This document shows, piece after piece, positions 45,521 to 55,424 of a stretch of 64,000 bases of DNA (positions within the stretch are counted from its first letter, which is position 1; the number at the start of each line of letters is the position of its first letter). Location of the stretch: contig NC_073694.1 of assembly GCF_029784165.1 (NCBI RefSeq), positions 167,800,118 to 167,864,117 of the forward strand, given 5' to 3'. The translations under genes and the position numbers were made by a program. The notes beneath the pieces were generated by a model that was not told the DNA's origin, did no database searches, and saw only the letters and a program-made list of their open reading frames with translations. The stretch is from Wyeomyia smithii (Eukaryota; Arthropoda; Insecta; Diptera; Culicidae).

Positions 45521-45658
45521 TCTGCCATAGTAGACGCGAAAGGCGGCGCGAACCGATACGCTCGGCCGTAGGTTAATGTACAGCTCTACTGATGGCTGAA
45601 CAACAACCTACAGCCGAGCGAATCGGTTCGCATCGCTTTTCGCGTCTATTATGGCAGA
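45521..45658. repeat. Second inverted repeat, arms about 53 bp
   Basis: The left arm starts TCTGCCATAGTAGACGCGAA and the right arm ends TTCGCGTCTATTATGGCAGA, with several mismatches and small bulges. The loop side reads GGTTAATGTACAGCTCT, a motif also present near 42447-42463 in unit 1 without its partner arm. Confidence 0.85.
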
Positions 45659-45755
45659 GGCCTAATGGGAAATTTGTATCATTTTGTTCAGAAGAATATT
45701 ATTGTCGGTAATATTACAGAGATGCGATTGCGTAAATCCGATTTTGAATTGAACA

Positions 45756-45773
45756 ATTGTTCTTTTGAGAACA
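45756..45773 (+). promoter_or_regulatory. Histone-type 3' stem-loop SL5
   Basis: TTGTTCT-TTTG-AGAACAA, a 7-bp stem, preceded by CCGATTTTGAATTGAAC and followed by ATAAAACACTTATTTGAAGAGTTAATA. Stem positions differ from SL1 and SL3 in both partners, so pairing is preserved. Confidence 0.45.
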
Positions 45774-46146
45774 AATAAAACACTTATTTGAAGAGTTAAT
45801 AGCTTTTGGTACCAATAGCAGTATAGTGACAGCCTCAGCGGTAGATGCAGATGCAGCCGGTACTTCCCTGAGGCCGCTGTAAAGGTAAATGGGAGCAGCA
45901 CGGCGAAACAGTTCGGGTTATGCTTAGACGCGCGTCATTTTTCGTTGTTAATATTCCCCACATGAAACGACGCGCTTTCGTATGATAGCGGTGGTATTAG
46001 CGGTAGATGCATTTGCCAACAAAGCCGTGTCTAGTTTCCAATGTGAAAACACCTTTCTCACTGTGTTGACCGTGCGCCTTAGTCCTCACTATCAAGGTAA
46101 CACAGAGATGTAAGATAAACACTACATCCTATGATAAATTGAACAA

Positions 46147-46164
46147 TTGTCCTTATAAGGACAA
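46147..46164 (+). promoter_or_regulatory. Histone-type 3' stem-loop SL6
   Basis: TTGTCCT-TATA-AGGACAA, preceded by AAATTGAACAA and followed within 15 nt by ATGAAGATTTAAT. The loop departs from the usual UUUC/UUUA form but keeps U at position 1. Confidence 0.4.
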
Positions 46165-46445
46165 CAAATGAATTAATGAAGATTTAATTTTGAATTAGAA
46201 TACTTCTCTCAGGAAGTTCGGCTACATAGGGATGTGAAATGAAAATCTAAAACTGAAAAAAGTGAGAAAAATTTCAAATGCTAATAAATCGGTTAGTTTT
46301 CGATGGATTTCCTTCGTTTTTGCAGCAATCGATTAGAAAATCTTCTAAGATTCCTACCAAATGCATGAAATTGCAATTTTATCATTCGAACTTTTGTACT
46401 ATTGAAAACTCTTAAGCCATGTCAAAACACAAAATTTGACCTCTG

Positions 46446-46533
46446 ATTGGTCGTTATACCGCGCTTTCCCAAGCACGGTCGGCAGAGTTATGGACCTAGT
46501 AAATTGGGAATGCATCATGTGGCCTATATAAGA
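46446..46533 (+). promoter_or_regulatory. Promoter-like block P4 (ATTGG plus TATA)
   Basis: CTCTGATTGGTCGTTATA then, about 75 nt on, GGCCTATATAAGAGC. The boxes and their spacing match P2, whereas the sequence between them has diverged, which suggests the boxes are the conserved part. Confidence 0.5.
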
Positions 46534-46713
46534 GCTTCATCAGATAATAAACAAACATTTCATCGGATATTAAATTGAACAACTGAAATTTGAAGAACAC
46601 AAATGATTATTTGAAGAGTTAATATTTTCTCGATTTGTGCTAAAATCCAAAGTTAATTATCTACATCTACATGCATACTCTGATTATTATTACGTGTTTG
46701 CGTCGCTTAGTGT

Positions 46714-46876
46714 TTGGCTACGGTCATGCAGAACGCAAATAATGGCGCGATGCGATTCGGCAAGACGAAATCTGTTGAAATGTATAGCTCTAATTCGCCT
46801 TAAAAAGAGCTGTACATTTCACCACGGTAAGGCGAATCGCATCGCGCCGGCATTCGCGTTCTGCATAACCGTAGCC
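46714..46876. repeat. Inverted repeat of unit 3, arms about 50-60 bp
   Basis: The left arm GGCTACGGTCATGCAGAACG... and the right arm ...CGTTCTGCATAACCGTAGCC are inverted with several mismatches; the inner part (GGCGCGATGCGATTCG with CGAATCGCATCGCGCC) is perfect. It corresponds in position to the hairpins at 45521-45658, with different arm sequence. Confidence 0.85.
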
Positions 46877-47164
46877 TTTGTTCCGTTCCCGTTTAATGAT
46901 GTCGTATAAAATGTGCATATTACAATTCGGCAGCACTTCAACGTCTCATTTGCACAAAATTTAAGAATATTCAATGAACTTCATTCAAAATATCAGACAA
47001 AAAGAAATTACAATACTGCCAACTGACACGCAAGCAGCCGGGTTATCTTTTTTGTAAAAGTATTCTACTTCAACCTTGCGGTCGTGGCTTTGCATACAAC
47101 CTTCTTGTGATTTTTTAACTAAAAGAGAGTGTAACCACGTCTAAATATAATTCAGCAAGTTTCC

Positions 47165-48232
47165 TCAATCGACCTCCAGCTTACGGAAGCTGCCTGCCAA
47201 ACCATAGGTGCTGTTTTCCACAGTATCAGCTGAGCACCCGTTCAGACTCTGCTTTAAAGATCTAATGGAACCGTTTCGTGCCGCTTCCGAGTACATGTGC
47301 AGATGTACGGACATTTCGTCATCTCTCAATAGTGTTGATGGGTACGCGTCCACTTCTGCTCGCCAAAGGCGAATCATTTCCGCCAGTGGCATAACCCCAC
47401 CGTACTCCTTTGGAAGCAGGCTTTTGTCCATCTGAATTTCCTTAATGTCAGTGTAAAGACAAATGCGGTTTCTGAGTTTTTCCGATATCAACGTTAGTCC
47501 CCAATCAACGGCAATTTTCAACGCAGGGTTGATATTGCAACCGTGCATTTCCCGGTGTCGCATTGGAACCAGCCGCTCTCCGTTCTTGGCCAACCTAACC
47601 GCTTCTTTGATCGTGAATAGTGTCAAATATTGCAACCCGATTCCCGTTCCAACTCCAGCATGAACCACACCACGTATCTGATTTTCTTCATCAGCCATTA
47701 GAGTTTCCACACAAATTCCAGCCACTCGTAGCATGTCGGCATTAGTGAACTCGTTCAAATCGAAGACGCCTGGACGATAGAAGATTACTCTTCGTCCGTT
47801 CCTGTCACGCCGGGGTAATGCAAACATGAATCCTGAATTGAGTAGTTTCGACAAACTTGGTTGATGGCAGTCCAGATTCTTGAAAAGCAGTTCATCTTTC
47901 GCGTGTCTTAGCAAAATGTACCGTTCGATGTTCTCCTGTGCGACCGGAATGCAGAATTTTTTGGCCCGTAAGAACTTGAGCAAAAATACGGAATCTGAAA
48001 GAAAGATGATCATTTGAGTTTCGAGTTAAAATGGTGTTATCACTGGATTGGTCAAACCCATTCGAATTTTTGCGATGCGAGGGTTTTTCTCAGCCCACTC
48101 GCGCAAAATTCGCAAGGCATGCTCTCGCCGATCGTCCGTTTCACCCAGCTCTTCTTCTGCTATCTTGCGCAGCTCATCCGATAAGGAAAACACGTAGTCA
48201 TCCGGCGGACTGATGGCCTTGGTGTACTTCAT
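47165..48232 (-). CDS. CRAL-TRIO (Sec14-like) lipid-binding protein, alpha-tocopherol transfer protein type
   Basis: Exons 48232-48058 and 47994-47165, joined across a 63-nt intron, give 334 residues. The N-terminal CRAL-TRIO-N helix region (LREWAEKNPRIAKIRMDSVFLLKFLRAKKF) is followed by the lipid-binding Sec14 fold with RRDRNGRRVIFYRPGVFD and the terminal signature KSLLPKEYGGVMPLAEMI. Insects have many such proteins, related to TTPA and CRALBP, which carry hydrophobic ligands in the cytosol. The ligand here cannot be told. A 55-nt intron (48289-48235) separates a 5' UTR exon from the ATG. The gene begins about 100 bp beyond the modular repeat region and reads towards it. Confidence 0.93.
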
Positions 48233-48290
48233 TTCTGTGGACGCGAAAAGTAGCGTTAGTAATTTTATTATTTTGCATCATTCACTCACG

Positions 48291-49693
48291 ACAGTGGAGT
48301 TCTTTTTTTGAAATGTTCTGGTATCACATTCAGGACCATGCTTTAGACTTGCATACCTCAAAATGCTTTTAATTTTTTTTCTATAATAGAGTTACACTGG
48401 ACGGCAAAAGTCACTTAGTAATTGCTCGCCGGGTTCGTCGCTTTGATGTTACGCTTACAAGAAAACTCATTTAAGTTTCTAAACAAATGTTGGTGGCTAG
48501 GGCCACCTAAATTCACAGGAATGGCTAAAATACTATAATCTTTCATTTTGTACAGTTTGAGCTCTAGAGCATAACCTGTGTTTACTAGTGTTACAAACTC
48601 ACGACCTGCCGCCCAAAACCGTAACCACAGTTCGTCTTCGAAATGATCTTGACCGATTTTCGGAATCGAATCACATTGCTGTTAAACCTGTTTTAATATC
48701 CACTCGGCTAGTAGTAATCGGTTTACTCACAAAGCGTATTTTGGGCGAAATTGTTACAGTTGTTTCAACGGTTGAGAGCGGTACCTACTATTTCAAACAT
48801 TTCCAGTGCGCAGGTTTTGTTTATTCATTGCACCCATGGCTAGTTTTGAAAGAATGAAACGTGACCTTCACTCTTGAAAAAGACAGTTGCGTGCCTTCTC
48901 GTGTAAAAAATAAAATATCAACACAGGCACAGATGTCAACATAAAATAATGGCAGCGACCGGAATGTCGCGGTGAAGTTCATCGTCTGACTGTGGCTAAC
49001 TGTGTTGTTGTTTTAAGCCTCTCCTAAGTTGTTTCTCCTTGCGGGTGATTAATCAGCAGAAATGTAATGCTTGTGGGTTATCGGTATCCTCCACCTGCAA
49101 GGGCCCGCGAATTGCAACATGCGTCGTGGACGGTGCCAGAGCCATCGTTATGTAATATGCCAATGACGGCGCGAAAGATGCAATTGGATGCATGGAAGTA
49201 TGCAATTCTAGCCATCGGAGAGAGACAGGGAACGTAAGACAACAAAAGAAGGTGTTTTTCAAGTGCAATACGGTCTTGGCCACGGTAGCACACCGTTGCG
49301 CTAGCGGGAGCTTATTTTGCAATACAATCTTCATGGAGATAAATTTTATTTTACGTCCGAACAAATTCGACCGGTTGTCCCTTCGACATTTGCACCGGTT
49401 CTGGTGCTTACGGTCTGGCTAGAATTGCATCAGACTATTACTACGGGACTTAACGTGACAGCTGATGTTGAGTCATAAGTGCTTTCAGTCCATTCTGTTC
49501 AATCAGAGGATTTGTGTTGTAACACATTTTACTTTGAGTTAGCCGAACGTGGTGTTAATTACTCGATTCCTGATGTGAAATTGTGTTTGAGGTTTTTGTT
49601 TGAGGTCAACTTGAATATAACTTAGACATATGCTTTTGGGCAATTTTCGCCAGGCCAATAACTACTAATCGTTTTTCAAATTTGACTTCAATG
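48291..49693. other. Intergenic upstream of the CRAL-TRIO gene
   Basis: Contains the 5' UTR and promoter of the CRAL-TRIO gene. Frames at 48588-48857 (+) and 49053-49364 (-) have no recognisable domain and I do not call them genes. Confidence 0.4.
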
Positions 49694-50544
49694 TACCGTG
49701 GAATGGGGTGAAATTGATCACCTGAAAATTCGTGATAAAAAATACTAATAAAAAGATATTGCTCTTACAACACTAGGCAATGTTAACGTGCCCTTAAATG
49801 CAACTTTTGCATGATTCACATATCTGTCAAAGTTAACCCTTGCACGCCCGGTGCAATTTTTTATATTTTCGAAAAATTCTTCTAACACAGTCAAACAAGT
49901 TTCCAAATATCAAAAAAAAAGTATTGAATTTACTCAAAGTAATTTTAGTTGAGGGTTAATTACGTTAAATTTGGAGAAGTGAGTAAAGTTTGTTAAAAGC
50001 TCAAAAAATGTAATTTTCAACAATGATCATTCCATACCATTAAAGAAATACTGATGAATTCGCAGGAAACCACAAAGATTTTAATTTCAGATCCAGTTTT
50101 TGAGCTTTTGCAACAAATCGAATTGAAATCGGTCTAACGACGATCAAATAAGAGCAAATTTGGCAACAAGCAGCTCGTGAACCAAAATAAACAAATTTTA
50201 ACCTGAAATATCGTTATTTTCGTTTCTAAACTAGCTGTAAATGATATTTTTCAGCACAGAAATCATCATTTATCTTTAGCGTATCGAAAAAAGCACATTG
50301 CCAAAAGAATGTATAGATTTCAATGGTGATCAATTTCACCCCAATTTACCTCATAGTGCCTTATAGAATTATCGAATTTATCTCATGAAGTAGACGATAG
50401 AAATTTCACCAATAGCCATAGAGGTTTACTGGAGCACATACCAGTACTTGTTTTAAAATTATACTATTTCGGGAAAAATGTACATGAAGCTAGTTAATTG
50501 GAAATTTTTATAAAAATTGATCAATTTCACCCCGTTCCATGGTA
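49694..50544. mobile_element. TA-flanked MITE with CCRTGGAAYGGGGTGAAATTGATCA ends
   Basis: The left end TACCGTGGAATGGGGTGAAA and right end TTTCACCCCGTTCCATGGTA form 27-bp inverted termini with two mismatches, about 0.85 kb apart. TA at both edges fits a Tc1/mariner-type target. An extra internal copy of the terminal motif (GTGATCAATTTCACCCC) lies at about 50323. The interior is AT-rich and non-coding. Confidence 0.8.
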
Positions 50545-51014
50545 CTTAACTCATTGAACCTTGTAGAAATGGTAGAGCTATCTCGGTTGCTAATCAATCA
50601 ACAGCGTTTTCAGTCACCGTTTTTAAAAGAGTACAGTTTAGCAATCAAGTGAAATCTCAGAAATTACTGTTTACAATACATAATTGTAAATAAAAACAAA
50701 TATTATATTGATTATAAAAAATATTTGGCCAACACTATAGATTTTTATCAAATGAAAGCGTTTTTATTTACGTTCGAAATCACTTTTTTTTTTTGGGGGG
50801 GATTTGCTAGTAGCTTAAGTATTTATGATAAATATTAGTAAATAATGAGTATGTGTGTCCAATCACAAATGGCGACTTCTCAACACTGTTAGAAATTTGT
50901 AATTTTCATTATTAGGATTTGTTTGCTTTCGCAATTAGGACTTATCGTTCGTAGGGATTTAAACCTACTTGTCAGAAAAGGGGAAGTAAACTTACAACTA
51001 ACTTAATTGCTAAC

Positions 51015-53675
51015 TTATGGGCTATAAAGAGAGCTTATCGTAGCAATTGAGGATTGCAACGATTTTTGTCGAAAATTGTTAATAATTTTATTTGACATAG
51101 CTTCTAATGGTTCAACACCAGTAAGTCTATGTAATTCGAGTGTACCAAACCAAGAAGGACGCTTCAAAATCATTTTCAGAATTTTATTCTGAATCCTTTG
51201 AAGCGTTTTCTTCCTTGTTGAACAGCAACTTGACCAGATCGGTACAGCATAAAGCATTGCTGGTCTAAAAATTTGTTTGTAAATCAAAAGTTTGTTCTTT
51301 AAACAAAGTTTAGAATTCCTGTTAATGAGAGGATATAAACATCTCGTATATTTGATGCACTTGGCTTGTATACTCTCAATGTGCTCTTTGAAAATAAGTT
51401 TTTTATCATAAATTAGTCCCAAGTACTTAACCTTGTCGGACCAACTTAAAATAACCCCATTCATCTTGACAACGTGATTATTGTTTGGCTTGAGGAAAGA
51501 AGCCTTAGGCTTATGCGGAAAAATTATCATTTGAGTTTTAGAAGCATTGGGAGAGATTTTCCACTTTTGCAAGTAGGAAGAAAAAATATCTAAACTTTTC
51601 TGCAATCGACTGCATATGACACGAAGACTTTTTCCTTTTACGGAAATGCTTGTATCATCGCAGAACAATGACTTTGTGCATCCTGGAGGCAAATCAGGAA
51701 GATCTGAAGTGAATATGTTGTACAGGACTGGACCCAAGACTGAACCTTGAGGTACACCTGCTCTGACAGGAAATCTATCAGATTTGGAATTCTAATAGAC
51801 AACCTGCAGAGTTCGGTCAGTAAGATAATTTTTTAAAATTTTGATTAGGAAAATTGGAAAATTAAAAGTTTGCAATTTCGCAATCAAACCTTTATGCCAA
51901 ACACTGTCGAATGCTTTTTCTATATCTAAAAGAGCAGCTCCAGTGGAATAACCTTCAGATTTGTTAGCTCGTATCATATTAGTAACTCGGAGCAATTGAT
52001 GAGTTGTGGAATGCCCATGGCGAAATCCAAACTGTTCATTTGCAAAAATTGAATTTTCGTTGATGTGTGACATCATTCTGTTAAGAATAATTCTCTCAAA
52101 CAGTTTACTTATTGAAGAAAGCAAACTGATTGGTCGATAACTTGAAACTTCTGCTGGGTTCTTATCCGGTTTTAAAATTGGAGTAATTTTTGCATTTTTC
52201 CATAATTTGGGAAAATATGCAATTTCGAAGCAGCAATTGAAAATTTTTACTAAAAATCCCATTGTGCTCTCAGGGAGATGTTTGATTAGTATATTAAAGA
52301 TTCCATCGTCACCAGGTGCTTCCATATTTTTGAAATTTTTAATAATTGATTTAATCTCATTCAAGTTAGTTTCAATTATTTCTGCAGGTAAAAAATTCTG
52401 GGAAGAAATTAAATCAAATTGACGTGTGACTTCATTTCCAATTGGACTCACAAAATTCAAATTTGAGTTATGAACACTCTCAAACTGCTGAGCAAGTCTT
52501 TGAGCCTTTTGTTCACTGGATACAAGAAAACGTTCACCATCTTTTAAAACTGGAATAGGCTTTGAAGGTTTCTTAAGAATCTTCGATAGCTTCCAAAAAG
52601 GTTTTGAATATGGTTTCAATTTTTCAACTTTAGTCTCAAAATTTGGATTTCTCAGAAGAGTAAATCTATGTTTAATCTCTTTCTGTAAATCTTTATAAAT
52701 AGTTTTAAAAACAGGGTGACGAGAACGTTGATATTGACGTCTGCGGACATTTTTCAAACGAATTAGAAGTTGAAGATTTTCGTCAATTATTGGTGAATCA
52801 AATTTCACTTGAGCCTTTGGAACAGAATAATTCCTGGCATCAACAATTGCACATTTTAATGCTTCCAAAACGGAATCAATATTCACTTCGTTTTGCAAAT
52901 CAAGCTCATTATTGAAATTTCTCTCAATATAATTTTTGTATCTTTCCCAATTAGCTTTGTTATAATTTAAAACAGAGCTCATAGGGTTTAAAACTGATTC
53001 ATGTGATAAAGAAAAAGTTATTGGAAGATGGTCAGAATCAAAGTCAGCATGTGTGATCAAATCACTACATACCTGACTTTGATCTGTTAGCACCAAATCA
53101 ATTGTTGAAGGGTTTCTTACAGAAGAAAAGCATGTAGAACTATTCGGAGACAAAATAGAATAGTATCCTGAAGAACAATCATTGAATAAAATTTTGCCAT
53201 TGGAATTACTTTGAGAATTATTCCATGAACGATGTTTAGCGTTAAAATCGCCGATTATGAAAAATTTCGAACGATTTCTGGTGAGTTTTTGTAAATCACC
53301 TTTAAAATAATTTTTGAGCTCGCGTGTGCATTGAAATGGTAAATATGCTGCGGCAATGAATAAAATCCCAAGTTCAGTTTGAACTTCAATTCCCAAAGTT
53401 TCAATAACTTTCGTCTCAAGATGGGGAAGAGCACGATGTTTGATTCGGCGATGAATAACAATTGCAACTTTACCGCCGGAACCCTGAATCCTATCATATC
53501 TATGACCCACGTAATTGGGATCATATTTTAATTTTATGTTAGGTTTCAAAAATGTTTCAGTAATAATTGCAATATGCACATTATTTACTGTTAAAAAATT
53601 AAAAAGCTCATTCTCATTGGCCTTCAATGAGCGAGCATTCCAATTTAATATTTTAATTGTTTTATTTAAAATCAT
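51015..53675 (-). pseudogene. Juan-like ORF2: endonuclease and reverse transcriptase with one in-frame stop
   Basis: The APE endonuclease opens the frame (KILNWNARSLKANENELFNF, IITETFLKPN, FFIIGDFNAKHRSWN, DFDSDHLPITFSL). The reverse transcriptase follows: YRPISLLSSISKLFERIIL, FGFRHGHSTTHQLLRV, AALLDIEKAFDSVWH. A single TAG interrupts the frame just after TLQVVY (51789-51794). The same frame then continues with GVPQGSVLGPVLYNIF, the catalytic LFCDDTSIS box (Cys where many relatives have Ala) and the C-terminal domain to 51015. One stop codon in about 880 codons marks a young but inactive copy. Confidence 0.9.
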
Positions 53676-54430
53676 TGCTAAATTTTAAATTAGAAACAAT
53701 TTTAATAGTAAAATTTGTGCCTATTTGAATGGCTTCAAACATTGATTTTGCCTGCAACATGGCGTTCATAAGATCGAACATTGCCTGTTGCAAAAAAGAA
53801 AGTTTACCTGCCGTAATAGGCCCCAGGCAGTTGACATTAGAAAAAATATTTTCGGCAGCAATATTAGCTGGAGTAATAGGTGTACAATTATTTTCTAGCG
53901 TGTTTTGCTTACCCACATTAACGGTCATTTTCGAACTACCAACACTAGGCGGTATAATGTTCGAACTACCTGTAACCTGTGCATAAGTTAAACGGGTATG
54001 CAAAGGAGTAGGTAAACTATGCGTCACTGGTACGCTTGGAGAATTTTGTTTTGAAGTTGGTTTTAATTGAGAAATTGAATTTTGTTTACCTTGCCTTGCC
54101 TTAACAATTGCTAAACGGACTGGGCATTGATAAAAATTTGACATATGGTTGCCGTTACAATTCGCACAGCGAAAATTTTTACTCTCTTTCACAGGACATG
54201 TGTCCTTTTTGTGAGAAGAGTCTCCACAATTAAGACATTTTTGGTCCATGTTACAGAATTTGGAACCATGGCCATAACGTTGGCAAGTACGGCATTGGGT
54301 GATATGCTTTTCACCTCCGCCATACTTCCTATAAATTTCCCACTTTACACGCACATTATACAAAGCATGTGCCTTTTCAAAAAATTTTAAGTTGTTAACC
54401 TCATTGCGGTTAAAATGAATTAAATAATTA
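53662..54430 (-). pseudogene. Juan-like ORF1 fragment with zinc knuckles
   Basis: The 5'-truncated gag-like ORF1 keeps three CCHC knuckles: CRTCQRYGHGSKFC, CLNCGDSSHKKDTC and CANCNGNHMSNFYQC. It overlaps the start of ORF2 by 14 nt. Because the insertion point is at 54430/54431, the first few codons of the open frame come from flanking DNA. Confidence 0.85.
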
Positions 54431-54726
54431 ACGTTCGAAATCACTGATTTCAAATTCTGAACTGCACACTAAAGTGCTGACAGAGAAAATGATAAATAAC
54501 AAGTTGCTATACTTATGTTTGAATTTTACTTTACACTGTTTCATTTTGATTATTTCATCTCAGTACACTGCTTAAAATAGGTTCCCTTGACGATTTTTTT
54601 TCACATTTCAACAAACTGTATCATCGAAGTGAAAAATAAAAGTGCAGCAAAAAATATTAAATTAGTCAAACAAACACTTCCTTATAGCCTCCTATTAAAT
54701 AAATAACATTCAAATTATAAGCACAG

Positions 54727-55246
<520 letters not shown>

Positions 55247-55424
55247 CACATCTTTTATATCTAAGATCAGAGATATTCATGATGCATTAGATGAAACTAT
55301 ATTTTCGGTATAAATTTATTAAACTCTTTGTACATTTTTAGTTTCAGGGCTTTTTTAGCAAAACCACGCCAAATGAACTGAGAATAAATGTATCGACCAT
55401 TTTTTTATTAGAATGACTCTGCAC

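Larger units (their letters stand above)
43444..46186. mobile_element. Modular repeat unit 2
   Basis: Starts with the same left mark as units 1 and 3 (GAAGTAGAATACTTCTCTCAGG). Then come about 240 bp of leader, the ATTGG and TATA promoter block, two hairpin modules (near 44003 and 44223), a third promoter-like copy (44971-45060, TATA decayed to CTATATGAGAG), two long inverted repeats (45355-45658) and two more hairpin modules (45756 and 46147). The segment 43731-44430 is a close copy of 41683-42390. No right mark is seen before unit 3 begins at 46187, so the unit is incomplete or nested. Confidence 0.45.
46187..47073. mobile_element. Modular repeat unit 3, shortest complete unit
   Basis: From the left mark (AATTAGAATACTTCTCTCAGG) through an ATTGG/TATA block (46446-46533), a decayed hairpin module near 46572-46640 and an inverted repeat (46714-46876) to the right mark (ACACGCAAGCAGCCGGGTTA...AAGTATTCTACTTCAA at 47058-47073). 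It is the only unit seen with both marks and no foreign insertion, about 0.9 kb. Similarity to unit 1 continues about 45 bp beyond the right mark, so that boundary is uncertain. Confidence 0.5.
50770..54445 (-). mobile_element. Juan-type (Jockey clade) non-LTR retrotransposon, 5'-truncated, with target-site duplication
   Basis: The element body lies at about 50784-54430 on the minus strand and is flanked by a 15-bp duplication ACGTTCGAAATCACT (50770-50784 and 54431-54445). Its 3' end shows an A11 tail (plus-strand T run 50784-50794) preceded by a C8 run. ORF1 is truncated at the duplication and ORF2 is nearly full length. The protein sequence closely follows the Juan family known from Aedes and Culex. 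Confidence 0.9.
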
